64,000 nt of DNA from Macrocystis pyrifera (GCA_031763025.1 JASSKH010000019.1:12618516-12682515), one strand, 5' to 3'; shown: positions 33,695 through 45,132, counted from the first letter of the stretch. The notes: generated from the letters alone by a model not told the origin. Program-made: numbers and translations.

Positions 33695-35065
33695 CGATGG
33701 CGGATATACCGAACCCACCCTCGGGCCAGGCCACCGCGGCCGCGGCTGAGGCCCCAGCGTTCGTTTCCCGGAGCACGGCGTCTCCCTCTGGGGGATCGGC
33801 GGCCGATGTACGCTGGCGCGGCGTCGGACTTCGTACGCTCCTTCGATCTGGCGCAGTGGCTGGGCCAAGTCGAAATCCAATTTGGGCTCATTCGCGACGA
33901 GATTCAGGCGGTCTCGTCGAAAACCGACTCGTCCAACGCTGAGATTCAAGACTCTGGGTCAACTTGTACGGCACAGTGCGCCCATTTGGACATCGTTTTC
34001 CAGCAGCTCGTGGCGAACCTGGCCGCTCAAGGGGACGCGTCCCGCGACAGCCGTGAAGCTCGGGAGCGGCTGCTGCAGACGTCCCAGCTGGTCGACGAGG
34101 CTGCCCTCTGGAGAAAGTCTGCTCCCCAACGGCACTGGATTCTCCGGGGCCGTATCCCCCATATTCTCAGCGAATCTCCGGCCGACATCCAAGCCTTCGT
34201 GGGGGAATCGGTCGATGTAATGGCACGGGTGGCCGCCCAGCTCCGCTCAGTGAGCAACTTCGACGTTGCGCAGTTCGGTCCCCGCACGGACGGGGCCCCC
34301 GACGGCTGCTAAATGGTCGCCGACCGCCTCGAGCTCGTGCGGTCGGCGCTCATCGGGGTGCTGCCCGTTGGGCTGTCGCCGTCGACAGACGCTGATCGGC
34401 CGTGCCTGGAGCGGCTGGCCCCTCTCAGCGCTGCCTTCTCGTCGGCGTCCGCCGACCTCCGTACACATACGCTGTGCAATTACGCAAGTCTTTCGAGCGC
34501 CAAGGCAAGGAGCGTGATGTGCGAGATGGTCAATCACGATCTTCGGCTGTGGGTTAACGACCTCATGCGCTTCGCCTTGTCAAGCCAACCACCCGTGGTG
34601 CCTCCCCCCCCGGACACGATGTTTGCAGTGCCCCCTCTACCGGCCTTTGGCCGGACGTCCGCATTTTGCCAGGGCGGGGGGGAACTCCTGACTATTGTCG
34701 AAGAAACGTCTCGGGGCCGCTTCGTGGGGGAAGTGCATTCTAAACGTAAGGCCGCGGCTGCGCCTGCTTCCTCGGGCACCTGACACGCCAGGAAGAAGAG
34801 CTCTCAGCCGTGTAACATGGTTGCCGCCACGGGGAGGTGCAAGTGGCGCGATTGTATCTTCGTGCATGACGCTCCTCCCTCGGATTCGTCTTCTCCCGCC
34901 GCTCTCAGCGCGGGGGGTGGCGGCATCTCGACGTCGGCCGGGGCCGGGTCACGCGCTTCGGCCCTGCGCGCGGCCCACGCTCCGAGGGCTGCGGGTGGCG
35001 GGGGGGGGCATCTGGGGGCGGTGGTTCTAGTTCCGGATGAGGACACGTGCCCTTTCTTTCGGTAG
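33695..35065 (+). pseudogene. gag-like protein of the YR retrotransposon with CCCH finger
   Basis: Probably the nucleocapsid-type protein (inference from position). An ATG near 33695 starts a Pro/Ala-rich N-terminus in one frame (MADIPNPPSGQA). The main frame, 33596-34312, is helical and continues in the same frame after a single TAA stop at 34310 to 34783. In another frame, 34817 onward with in-frame upstream codons, the peptide CNMVAATGRCKWRDCIFVH has C-x8-C-x4-C-x3-H spacing, a CCCH-type zinc finger. Gly/Ala-rich sequence follows to 35065. The frame changes show decay. Confidence 0.6.
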
Positions 35066-35465
35066 AGCCAGCATCATCTGGGGGTTCGTCGGCCTCCCCT
35101 ACCGCCGGTGGGGCGGTTGCGAGGCCTACGGCGCCCAGCGAGGCGACGGAGCCGGCGGTTAAGCGCGGTGCCGGGAGGGGGCTGCGGGCGCGTGCGTTGG
35201 ATGCTCTAGCTGGCGACGGCGGCGTTGGGCGGGATCGCGTCGTCGTGTCTCCGGGTTCCGTTTCCTTCGGGGACAGAGGTAATGTGGGAGTGTGCGCGCC
35301 GTTTTTGCCTAGTGATCTATCGTGTACCGTGCATCGGCGTGTTGAGGTTGAGTCGTGGCTTTCTGCGAAGGCTAATATAGCACAGGCCTTGTCCAGGGTA
35401 GGTTATGCGAGTCTCGATCAGATCTCTGGCGTAAGTACCTTTCTTTTGCGTCGGTGTCAGGGTAG

Positions 35466-36770
35466 CATTGCATCTTTCGTGGCCGTTTGGCCGTCAAAAT
35501 CGTGATCCGCATATATGTCCGGATACCGTGCGTCACTGGTTCGGGACCATCAAGCAGTTCCCGGTGATTACTCCGCTGCTCCGCGTGCTGTCTCCGGACT
35601 CGCCGGTTTGCGTTGCCCGTGGGGGGGATTTAGCTACTAAGCTTGAGTACGGTATCACCCTAGCGCTCTCCCGCAGGAGGGTGCTATTCTTGAGAAGGTT
35701 CGTGCGGACGTGGCTTTCGGGCGTGCCCTGGTTTTTGATTGGGTTCCGCGGCGGAGATTCGGGGGCTGCGTATTTCACCCTTGGCTGTCGTTCTGAATCC
35801 CAAATTCCGTATCGTTCATGATCTCACCATTGCGCGCGCGGGCGGTCGGACCAGCGTTATCAGTGACACAACTTTTTCTTCGGTCCCGAACTGCGAACTC
35901 GGCAGCGTGCTTCGCGATGTGCTTGGATTGTTTTGTGTCGGGCAGACGTCAAAGACGCGTTTCGGCAGGCTCCGGTGGACCCTGCCGGGGCGCTCGTCTT
36001 TGGGTATGTGGCCGGCGGTCACGTGGTTGTGGACTTGCGTTTGCAGTTCGGGTGGCATAGCAGCCTCGGGGTCTGGGGTTTGGTTGCGTCAGCGCTCGAA
36101 CATTCTCTCACTTCTTCCACGTTCCAAAACGCAGTCGTGTCTCGCCAAGGGACGGCTGCCGTCGCGCACGTCGTCGTCGCCCCTCCGCGGGGCAGCCGGT
36201 CGTGCCGCTCCCGGGGGATGTAAACCCGTGCCTGGCGCGGGGGGTAATGCCGGGAGCTGTTTTTTCTTACGGTATTACGTCGACGACGGCATCATCGTTG
36301 AGCTGCAATGATGGCCGGACGGTCGCCGCTGCCAGCGAGTGGTGCAGTCGCTCGCGTCGGACCACTTTCGCCTGCTGGGCGAACGTGGGGCATCTGATCC
36401 TCCCCTCTTGTCTAGACGTAAAATCAGTAATTGAGACACCCGTTTGGAGGTCTTGGGTTGGATAGTTGACACTGAGTCCCTCACGGTGACGCTGCCGCCG
36501 CATAAGCGAGGAAAGCTGCGGGAGCTTCTCGCGGCGTGGCCGGCATCTAGGGCCTCCTATTCTGCGAAGCAGGTGTTGCAGCTCGTCGGGTTTCTCATGC
36601 ACGTATCGTTCGCCGTCCGTCTGGAGTCGTTCTTCGTGCAGCGCATGTTGGCCTCGGTGGAGATGCCGCGCATCACCGCCGACGCTGACTATGCATGCCG
36701 TCCCGCCAACATTGGGCGACGTGTTGTTCTAGGGCCCGAGTTCCACGGGGACCTCGAGTTCTGGTGATGG
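35466..36770 (+). pseudogene. DIRS-order reverse transcriptase, frameshifted
   Basis: Copies the element RNA. Motifs in three frames, in order: upstream HWFGTIKQFP (35530), PKFRIVHDLTIARAGG (35800), DVKDAFRQAPVD (35945, first catalytic Asp), VVDLRLQFGWHSS (36035), YYVDDGIIVEL (36275, catalytic pair), then LGWIVDTESLTVTLPPHK and KQVLQLVGFLMHVSFAVR (36450-36620), the connection typical of DIRS/Ngaro RTs. Frames change near 35740, 35930, 36230 and 36440. Confidence 0.9.
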
Positions 36771-36774
36771 TTCG

Positions 36775-37380
36775 TTGCTGAGGGGCTCGACGCGCGGGGG
36801 GGTAGTTTGTCGGGTCCGTTGTACCACTTGCTGAAGCGCCCGGCCCGCCGTACTCTGTTTTCGGATGCTTCCAAAACGGCCGTCGGGGTTTCTGCCTCGA
36901 AACTGGCATTTTCTGGCGTTATGAGCTTGATCCCGCCGAACAGTCTCGTTTCTGCGGCTCGAGTAAGGCCGTCGCTGGCGAGAATGATATTTCCATCAAC
37001 GTCCTTGAACTGTTGGGAATGGTGGTTTCGGCGTGGGTCACCGTGTCTCCGTGCGCTGAGCGCCCGTCCGCGACGGGCGACTGTGTGCTGTTGCGTGGGA
37101 ACAATGAAGCCACCTTGGAGTGGGTGCGGCGGTGTGTGTCGTGGGGGTAAGGAGCCCCGGTCTGGTGCGTTGATGCGCCTTCTCGGGGCGCTGGAATTGT
37201 CCTCGGGTTGGCAGTTTGACGCGAAAACACGTGCGGGGTGTTTTTTTTATGTCGCTGCTGATGGTATCTCACGCTGGGATCGCGACCTTGTTCTCCGTAA
37301 TTTGCACTGCGTGCGCCCTGATGTTCCGTGGCAGGCCCAGGACTTGGGGGAGGCCGGGACGTCTCTCTGTACTTCGGTGT
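36775..37380 (+). pseudogene. RNase H domain of the YR retrotransposon
   Basis: RARRTLFSDASKTAVGV-like stretch (RTLFSDASKTAVGVSAS at 36850-36900) supplies the first Asp of RNase H. A later ELLGMVVSAWV-like segment in another frame (near 37005-37040) fits the E-containing helix. Broken by frameshifts. Position between RT and recombinase matches DIRS-order elements. Confidence 0.7.
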
Positions 37381-37399
37381 AGGCCTCGAGCTCATGCGC

Positions 37400-38480
37400 A
37401 ACGCAGTTGCGGTCTCTTCTGAACAGACTGATCTGGGGCATTTTGGCGCCTGGGTAGACTTCCGGCTGCGTTGTGGGGTGCCGGTTATTCTCCAGCACGG
37501 TCTTGATGCTATGACGAACGTGTGGTGCTTGTTTGAGTACGTAGCGTAGGCGTTTGCCACCAGACAATTGCGGTCGGCGACCGTCGTGGGTCATTTCGCT
37601 GCGATCAAATACTTTCACCATATTTCGTGCGGTTTCGAGCTCGACACTACCCACCCCGTTCTTGCTAACGCCCTCAAAGGCGCTGCTCGCTCGCACGCCG
37701 ACATGGGAAACCAAGCAACCGTGCGTAGGCCCATTTCTTGGGGAATGTTGCTTGCGGGGGAGACTCTGATTCCATCGTGGTGCGCTGGGGGTCGGGTTCT
37801 GTGGCTTACTCTGTGTGCATCGCTTTGTTTCTTGACCCGCGCGTCTGAAATGTTTGCGGAAACGAGGTTGCTGGTTCACGAGTCGTATTGTTTGCGGCGG
37901 GCTGACGTCTCATTCATTCGCGGTGATTCCCAGCTGGCGGAAGCGCTGTGGTCGACCGCTGACCGGGTTGAGGTCCGCTTTCGCGGGTCGAAGGGAGATC
38001 AGCTGCGGAAGGGTGCGGTTCTGACGCGTGTGCGGACGGGTCCTCCGAGGCCCGTGGGCGCCGGGGGAGGCGCCGTCAATCTTATGATCGAGTTGATGTC
38101 TTGTTACCTGTTTCTTCCCTCGTCGGCCCCTCTGGTTGCATTTGGTACTGGTAACGGCAGATGGGCCATGTGGACCAAGCAGCAAGCGTCGGCTGCCCTG
38201 CGAGCGGTGGTTGCGTCGGCGGGCGTGCGGGGCGGAGAATTACGCCCTGCATTCCGTGAGGATTGGAGGCGCAACTCACCTGTCGGCTGGGGAGGCTACA
38301 CCAGAAGTCTTGCAGCGTGAGGGTCGGTGGGCGTCCGACGCGTAGAAGGCGTACGTACGTAGTCATGGGGAGGACGACGGTTGGGTAGCAAGCGTGATGG
38401 CCCAAAAGGGCATGGGTAGCGGAATCCAGCCGGGGCAGGGTACGAAGTGGGGGCAAGTGAGTAAATGTCCCGGGCCGGGT
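37400..38480 (+). pseudogene. tyrosine recombinase of the YR retrotransposon, frameshifted
   Basis: Integrates the circular DNA form by site-specific recombination (family role). The frame 37568-38320 begins with a core-binding-like helical part (TVVGHFAAIKYFHH) and contains CFLTRASEMFAE with the first catalytic Arg. After a frameshift near 38230 the second box reads LHSVRIGGATHLSAGEATPE (H-x-x-R), then GRWASDA. A TAG stop at 38343 interrupts just before KAYVR, which holds the expected nucleophilic Tyr. Two inactivating changes are therefore visible. Confidence 0.9.
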
Positions 38481-38629
38481 ATGAAGCGATAACAAATGGG
38501 GGGGGCGCGTAGGTGCGGTTATGCGAGCCAGGTGGACGAAGGGAGAAGTTGTAAAGCATCGCAACATGTGCGCGGGACGGGGGGAGGGGTAGCTTAGGCA
38601 TCCGCAACGTGAGCCAACCCCATGTTGGA

Positions 38630-38809
38630 GGCTGGCATCGAGAGATCGACGTTGCCAGTTGGGGATGGAGTTTGAGTCAGGTTTACGGATGTTAGCAGGG
38701 GGTTGCTACGGGAGCAGCCCCGGGGGTCTGCTCCTCTCTCCACCCCCCTTCGTTCCGAGTGGGGGGGGTGCGCACTAATATAAGACAACTTCGAAAGCAA
38801 AATACAAAG
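38630..38809 (+). repeat. B1 split direct repeat
   Basis: GGCTGGCATCGAGAGATCGA to GCAAAATACAAAG; matches B2 at 39593-39778. Contains a G/C-run hairpin-like block (CCACCCCCCTTCG...GGGGGGG). Directly joined to A2. Confidence 0.92.
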
Positions 38810-39012
38810 CGGAGTATTATCGAGGTAAGAGAAAATATATGTTTTGTATGTACGGGAGAAGTTGACCAATTAGATCAACACGGGTCGTTACCCGTAGTCC
38901 AAAGTGCACCTGGGACCAGTTCTGCTGTAGCAGTTGAATCGCGAGCGAGAGGATGCAGCGACGCAGGGTCGTCATAACAGGTGCAAGATGCGGTAAAGAC
39001 TGGTATAGCTTC
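38810..39012 (+). repeat. A2 split direct repeat
   Basis: CGGAGTATTATCGAGG to TGGTATAGCTTC; matches A1. Confidence 0.92.
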
Positions 39013-39592
39013 CCACCCACCCGCCCGTGCTTTTGAGGGAGTCAGCGGAAGGGGAGTTATCTAGTCGCAGCAGTGGTATGACGCAGTGGCTGCTGTTCGG
39101 TATACGTACTTTGTGGGCGCCTTTGCTGGTGTCTGAGTGTCGCAGATTGCGCAGGTTGCGGGGGGACTAGCCGCTGTTTGGTTTGTTCTGCTGCACGATA
39201 CGCGGTGCATCAGCTGTTGGTATGACGCGGGGGTGTGGCGTTATTTTATTTTTTTTCTTTCACTCTTGCTGGAGTGATTGTCGCCTTTCCGTATACACGT
39301 CGTGGTGTTGCGTCATCAGCTCGGATTATGCGCGCAATCTGAATCGTAGCAGAGAGGTTTATCCGTAGGGGGGTGGCATAGGGCGCGGAGTATACGGCGT
39401 ATTGTTTACGCGTCGCTTTTCTGTTGTTGCTGGCATGTACACGTCATGTATATATTATTCTTTTATTATACGTGCATCGTTGTGGTATACCACGTGTACG
39501 TCTTGTGGTTGGTGTGTATGTTGTGTGCATACGTCGTGTGGGTAATTTGTTTTTACGTGGTATTCGCCTCTGTATTGTCATTCGAGTCGGCT
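39013..39592 (+). other. spacer between A2 and B2 of the YR retrotransposon
   Basis: 580 bp, GT-rich. No coding frame with a recognisable motif. Confidence 0.6.
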
Positions 39593-39778
39593 GGCTGGCA
39601 TCGAGAGATCGACGTCGCCAGTTGGGAATGGGGTTTGACTCAGGTTTACGGATGTTAGCAGGGGGTCGCTACGGGAACAGCCCCGGGGGTATGCCCCTCT
39701 CCCCACCCCCCTTCGCTCCGAGCGGGGGGGGGGGGGGTGCGCACTAATATAAGGCAACTTCGAAAGCAAAATGCAAAG
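39593..39778 (+). repeat. B2 split direct repeat (right end of element)
   Basis: Ends GCAAAATGCAAAG at 39778, directly followed by the interrupted SINE. G run is longer than in B1. Confidence 0.92.
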
Positions 39779-39918
39779 TAGCTAATTCACGCTCTCGCGC
39801 TTTCCGCTTACCAAGTTTTTATGTAAAAAAAAGTCTCTACGAGCATGCACTCGTCGAACCCACGAAATTGATCTTGATAGGCCCGTGGACCACGTACCAA
39901 GCCACCGGGGACGCCCGC
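39779..39918 (-). repeat. tRNA-derived SINE, copy 8, 5' half
   Basis: Resumes with TAGCTAATTCACGCTCTCGC and contains the complements of the B box (degenerate) and A box, ending GCCACCGGGGACGCCC. Pairs with 33182-33356. Confidence 0.85.
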
Positions 39919-41037
39919 ATATCTCCAGAAATATCTATACGAGTGTAATACCTGGTATATTTTTTTTATCACGAGACATACATTTTTTTTAGTTTGTGTT
40001 GATACTATAATAGAGTTACTATTAATGATATAACTGCAGGGGTGCCTGGAGATAAGTGTTCGTGGCACTGCTCGAAGTCTTGCCAGTTGGCTACTGCTGT
40101 GGCCAGTTGAATGCTTCCTTGACACTGCAGGGAGCCAGCACAGTTATTTCTTGCTGGCCTTGCCAGGACCTTTCATGAGTTCGGTGGCACAGCCCTACTC
40201 TTGACAGGACAAATAGCTCCTTTTTTTGCGTACTTTCGGTGCCTATCAGCACAACAAAGGAAACGATTCCAACCGCCAAGGTTGTGTTAAAATCATGTCA
40301 CATCCAGCCGGCTTGTCGATGTTTTCCGTCTGCTCACATGGACGTAAACACAATCGCAGACAAGGGCTCTCGTCCCCAACTCATGCTGATGGTCACAAGC
40401 TGCCTGGCCAACACAGGTAACCCGCATGCCGGTGTGACGTTGATAGCGGCTGACTTGCTATGCCGAGCTATGTCCAGCTTCCGACGAAAGACTGCCCATT
40501 CTTATGTTTCTGTGTACTCGACAATGACAGCTGCATTGTGTATACAGTACACGTACTACTGCCTCGTGGGTCGCCAGTCTGTTTGCAACGTTTATGTTTA
40601 TTGGTTGACTTTTAGAGATTACTATTAATAGTTGTTGTCGCGTACTACTGCTGTGCTTCACTAGAGTATAACACCACTACCGTGCGTTCCGTACGGGGCA
40701 GGCGGTAGTCCAGACAGCAGCCGCTGCTGTAGCCATCAACTACGAGTTGGTTAATGGTCGGAACGGAGAACCCTCTACGTTGTAGTTGAGAGGATATACT
40801 TGCGGCCATGCTAGTTCAATTTGCACATTGATTTCGTCTTGTGTGCGCCTTCTTCGTATAGTGTATTTTTAGGCAGCCGAATTTCGTTTTTTTGTATGTT
40901 TTTTTTTCGGGTCTTTCTAGGGATCCAGCATCTTTGTGTGACCACCGACTCCTCGGTCGAGAGATAATGTGACAGAACAGCAACAAACAACAAGTATAGG
41001 CCGCATTTCTCAGCTCGCCGGTTGTACGTACATTCAC
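39919..41037. other. unassigned DNA
   Basis: No gene supported. The frame 40239-40628 (+) has no recognised motif. Confidence 0.4.
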
Positions 41038-42097
41038 CCTTACTTAGTCTTTGGAGTTGGGACCGCACTGTGGCCCACTGCAGCAAAACAGACGGGAAAG
41101 TGGTACCGGGGAATCCTCGAAGCAGTTGAACGGTTCATGGGCAGGTGGCACCAGGTTGAGGCAAAGCTGAGTAGACAGCGCCGCGCATCCGCTGCGTTTA
41201 GTGTTAAAGAGAAAGGGGGGAGGGGTAACAGCAGGAGGGGTAGGAGGAACACCGTACAAGTGTATGGGGGCAGGGGGGGGAACGGGAGGAGTAAAAGGGA
41301 AACCGCGGTAGAAGAAAGTAGCAAAGAGACCGCAGGCAGGTTGGCAAGGCACCAGGCTGACTATTACGGGGGGTCCATAGTTAACAGGACCTATGGTATA
41401 CATAAAAACCTATATACTTACCTATTTTTACTAACAAAATTTGATCCCGTTAACTATGGACCCCCGTAATAACAGGTTGGACTTTTCTTGGCTACTCGTA
41501 CCGCCAACTGCTGCGGCCGTTCGGTATGTATTGGCTTGGTGCTTTGATTTTTTTTCCATGACTTGACTTTTTCCTATATTTTCCCCTTGTTATCCTTCTG
41601 AAAGAAGTACTACATAGTGGGTGGGTGACGAGCGTGTTTTCATTTTGGCCCACTCATTATTTCTCATTTTACTTGGTTAAGTGTTTCCCGGGATGCATAT
41701 TTCCCTTTTTCCTTCCTGTTTCTTCCCCCTTGCATGTCCATTTTGGCTCATGCTCGGGGTATATGTCTGAGCTTTGGCTTCCATTTTATTTTTTTATTTG
41801 GGATCTTCTCCTTTTCTTTTTCGGTTTGGTTTCTTCGTTGCTTCTCTTTCTTTATGGTGTATTTTGGTTGCTGGCGAATGTATGTATGTTGTGTCGGCCG
41901 CACCTATTAATAGTGCAAAGGCATGGTATTGCGTAGGCTATTATTAATAATACTGCATTACCGCGTGTTATCTCTGTGTCGTAGTCTGTGACCACAGAGC
42001 TCGTATCTTTCTAGGGTGAAGAATCAGAACGGATACTGGGCTTGCCGGATGTCGACGAGTATATAGAAGAACCGTTTAATGTGAAGAACACACACAC
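41038..42097 (+). repeat. 5'-truncated LINE: C-terminal domain plus 3' UTR
   Basis: Starts in the C-terminal [19 protein letters not shown] segment and runs in frame through RLARHQADYY to about 41366. A 106 bp MITE interrupts there, then the T-rich 3' UTR continues to the GTGAAGAACACACACACG tail at 42097. Gives the most complete view of this family's 3' UTR. Confidence 0.9.
41364..41469. mobile_element. TA-flanked MITE, intact copy
   Basis: 106 bp with terminal inverted repeats of about 21 bp (TTACGGGGGGTCCATAGTTA at the left, complement at the right) and TA dinucleotides on both sides (41362-41363, 41470-41471). TA duplication suggests Tc1/mariner-type mobilisation. Inserted at the end of the LINE coding part. 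Confidence 0.85.
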
Positions 42098-42388
42098 GTA
42101 TCACTATCACCACGTATCCACGTATACTACTGTATAGTGGTGTATTTCATTTGATCGTTGTTGGTGTCATATTCCATCAAGCGTACACAATAATTCATCC
42201 CGTATCACTGCTGATATCTTCTCCGAATACGGCAGCTTTGTTCTTGTTAACGTGGCATAACTCAACGGTCTTGTTATCGCCGGTTAGGTGCTTCATCGAG
42301 GCGAATGGCAGCTCCACACACCAGGAAGTCCAGCTACCAGCTGTCTGTCTGGCTTCGTTCGTGCTGCCTGACCATATCTCCTGTCCGT
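42098..42388. other. unassigned DNA
   Basis: No gene seen. Confidence 0.4.
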
Positions 42389-42531
42389 ATATGTGTGTAT
42401 GCTCTTCACATGAAACCGTTCTTCTACTCGTCGACATCCAGCAAGCCCAGTGTCCGTGCTGATTCTTCACCCTAGAAAGATACGAGCTCTACTGTGGTCA
42501 CAGACTACGACACAGAGATAACACACCGTAA
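42389..42531 (-). repeat. LINE 3' tail, 5'-truncated
   Basis: Reverse copy starting GTGTGTATGCTCTTCACATG and ending at the complement of the GCATTACGGTGTGTTATCTC block. Confidence 0.8.
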
Positions 42532-42632
42532 TGTGCACCTCTTACAACACCGTCTATGCCCGATCCATGATGAGCTTATTTTCAAGTTCACTTCTGTTGC
42601 TTTTCATTTTTATACGACAGAATATCTAGCCG

Positions 42633-42943
42633 GCGTCCCCGGTGGCTTGGAAGGTGGTCCGCGAGCCTATCAAGATCAATTTCGTAGGTTCGAGTCTCAC
42701 CGAGTGCGTGCTTTTTCTTGCATATAAAATTTATTAGCGGAAAGCGCGAGAGCGTGAGTTAACTACATTCGATGAAATATCGGCGGGAATGCTGAACCCT
42801 GTGAGACAAAAAAAGGGGACGTACCGGGGGGGGAAAGGGACGACACCTGTGACCACGGCTTGTCCAGAAGATCGCTGAGGGTAAAAACCCTCATACGAGT
42901 TAGGCTGGAAAGTCAAAGTGATGATTAAAAACAAAAAAAAACT
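42633..42943 (+). repeat. tRNA-derived SINE, copy 9
   Basis: Begins GGCGTCCCCGGTGGCTTGG. B box GGTTCGAGTCTC near 42688. A few internal deletions and an A-rich tail. Confidence 0.85.
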
Positions 42944-43451
42944 AACATCGTATTAATAGTACGTAGTATACCACCTGTAGGTCGTCACCACGTACTGCCT
43001 GTAGATGTGATAAGTAGTATGGCCCAAGTGGTAAAATAAAAGCTCCGTGCCTGCTCGATAGTGCTCACGATCACCCTGAGCACTACCCCAGAGAAGCGCT
43101 CACCCCGCGACTCGTCTACTGTCACCGTGGCTGTCAGGCGCTCACCTTCGCCTTCCAGCTGCGTACGGCGGCTTACAAATATTCATCAGATACCACCAGT
43201 TCGCCAGGCCCAAGCTTTACCGAACTAATCGCATTATTATCAGATTCCATCAAGTCCGCAAAACAAACATCACAGAACGTGCAGCATCAGATTCTATCAG
43301 TTCGCCGAACCCCTCAATTGTTTTTTGCGGATGCCAGCCCTCGAGCAGCTGGTGCTCGTGTGACTTGCTCTACCCGACCTGCACGGTGCTCGTAACTCTA
43401 TCACCAGTTCCTGATCCTGCCTGGGTCGATCTCCGGGTTCATCATGTTACG
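42944..43451. other. unassigned DNA
   Basis: No gene. Short direct repeats near 43185-43310 (ATCAGAT..CATCA and GTTCGCC) only. Confidence 0.4.
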
Positions 43452-43755
43452 GCAAGCTCCCCGGGGCGAGCTGTCAATGATCACCTGACTCGCCACCTCA
43501 GTTCGTAGGTTGGACCCTTCGACAGTCCCAATGGCTCCAGGGCTTCGCTCAGGGGAGAGCGAAGCAAACGATGACTAAAAACCCGAGCGATAAAGAAACT
43601 ACTCGGTTATGCCCGCTATCAGGCGGAATGATGCGTATATGCGAGCGAACAGTCGGTTTAGCTATTAATCCTTCAGTTTTTAGACCTTTAGTTTACTTTT
43701 TAGGTTTTGCATGTATTGTCTTCTTTGCCTGGGTAGCGTCTATAGACAATCGTTT
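43452..43755. repeat. about 300 bp dispersed repeat, copy 2
   Basis: Same orientation and extent as 20846-21150. Differs by scattered substitutions and small indels. Confidence 0.6.
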
Positions 43756-43786
43756 TTTTTGACCAAGTGAACACTGCACACACATA

Positions 43787-44386
43787 CTATGCGAACATTG
43801 CTGCTCTGTTGTACTGCTGCTGCGGTTGTCGTGCGCACCGTGGCTGCACGTCGCCTTTGAAATACGGAGAAAGTGTGAGTTCGTACGAATCGTCGTCCTG
43901 CCCCTGCGCAGCACACCTTTCTCGAGATGATGTGTGTATGTGCTCGTTCCTACTTTCTAGGATGACAGGATTCACGGCCCACAGACGCACACACCCAAAA
44001 AATGCGCTATACGTGGCTGTCACCAAAGGGAGGGCTTGATGAACGACTGTCACAGTGCCGTGGCTGCCTCTGTGGAGAGCTCGAGGGACGGTGTGATCAG
44101 ACATGATATAGCAGCAGCCAGTAGTAGTAGTAGCAGACACTGAAAATTTTGAAGTTGTGGGGTCTCCAACGTCCTGCTTAGCTCTAACAGGTAGGAATGA
44201 TTCCCCGTAGTTCGTTACCTGAAATCTCGACTTCAGAGGCTCAGAACACTCGCCAGGGACCTCGGCCGGGGCTCGCATCAGCGCCATGGTGTACACGCCG
44301 GCTCCCTGTGTGCCACGCAGCCTGGAGTGCGAGAGAAGACCCGCGGCCGGGCGAGAAAAAGCAAAGTATTCCGGAAAAAAGTCCAT
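43787..44386 (-). other. 199-codon open frame, unknown, doubtful
   Basis: Longest unassigned frame in this part. A possible donor (TTTCAG/GTAACG) follows a stretch ending EPLKSRFQ, near 44219. No domain recognised, and codon usage cannot be judged. Could be an exon relic or chance. Confidence 0.2.
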
Positions 44387-44399
44387 TTGGTACTAAGTA

Positions 44400-44985
44400 A
44401 TCTATTATACGCTGGTTTGCAATGTCTCACGGTCCCACCATGGTGGTGCTATTCGAAATGCTGGATCCATACTCTTGAGCGCGAACACTAGACCACCGGG
44501 GTGACCGGTATCTGTGATACATGTAGATCACAGCTGCAACACGTGGCGTTCGGTACTACAGTGCCTGGGAAACTCGCCGCGGAAATCGGCTGGAATACCT
44601 GTGCACGTATATGACCGTTAGTTAGTGTCGCGCGAGTATCGGCGATATTTCTAACAATGTTCTCATCTGGAAACCCGTGACTAGATTATCACATATATAT
44701 TCACGTAGAATCTACTTTCGGGGAGATATCGAAGAATAACCATGCCATTCCGCCACCAAAAAATCTCCATCCACGCCGCGGCCTTAATGCGAGTGAGTAC
44801 AGCAGAAACCACAACAACAAGCACAAACAAAACGATCAGACAATCTCACAAGTTGAGATTAAAACAATACCGATAAATGTGTTTTCTGTGAACCCCCTCG
44901 TTAGTTTTTGAATTTGCCCTATTTTAGTAGTAACATTACTACTACTGACCGTAAGGCAGCGTTCATCACTTTTTACTTCCTTTAT
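44400..44985. other. unassigned DNA
   Basis: No gene or repeat recognised. Confidence 0.4.
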
Positions 44986-44989
44986 TTTT

Positions 44990-45130
44990 ATCGTAGCTCT
45001 TGCTTTCTATTTACCCTCAGCGATCTCCTGGGCAACAAGCCGTGGTCTCCCTGATCTGGGTGGGACTCGAATCCACGAAATGGATCTTAGTAGGCTGGCA
45101 GACTACCTATCATGCCAACGGGGATGCTAT
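44990..45130 (-). repeat. tRNA-derived SINE, copy 10 (internally deleted)
   Basis: About 140 bp. The complement of the 3' body (TTTACCCTCAGCGATCTCCT) is joined to the complement of the head (GGGACTCGAATCCACGAAAT, then GCCAACGGGGATGC), missing the middle half. Diverged from other copies. Directly followed by a LINE tail. Confidence 0.65.
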
Positions 45131-45132
45131 CT

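Larger units (their letters stand above)
33357..39778 (+). mobile_element. tyrosine-recombinase retrotransposon (Ngaro/PAT-like), complete with split direct repeats
   Basis: 6,422 bp. Order: A1 repeat (33357-33562), gag-like region, RT, RNase H, tyrosine recombinase, B1 (38630-38809), A2 (38810-39012), spacer, B2 (39593-39778). A1/A2 and B1/B2 are direct repeats at about 90% identity, and B1 is joined directly to A2, the hallmark split-repeat layout of PAT- and Ngaro-type DIRS-order elements. Ends are fixed to the base because the element interrupts a SINE: CGAATG before and TAGCTAA after rejoin as the normal SINE CGAATGTAGCTAA, with no target duplication, as expected for recombinase-mediated integration. 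The genes have several frameshifts and stops, so this copy is inactive. Confidence 0.92.
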
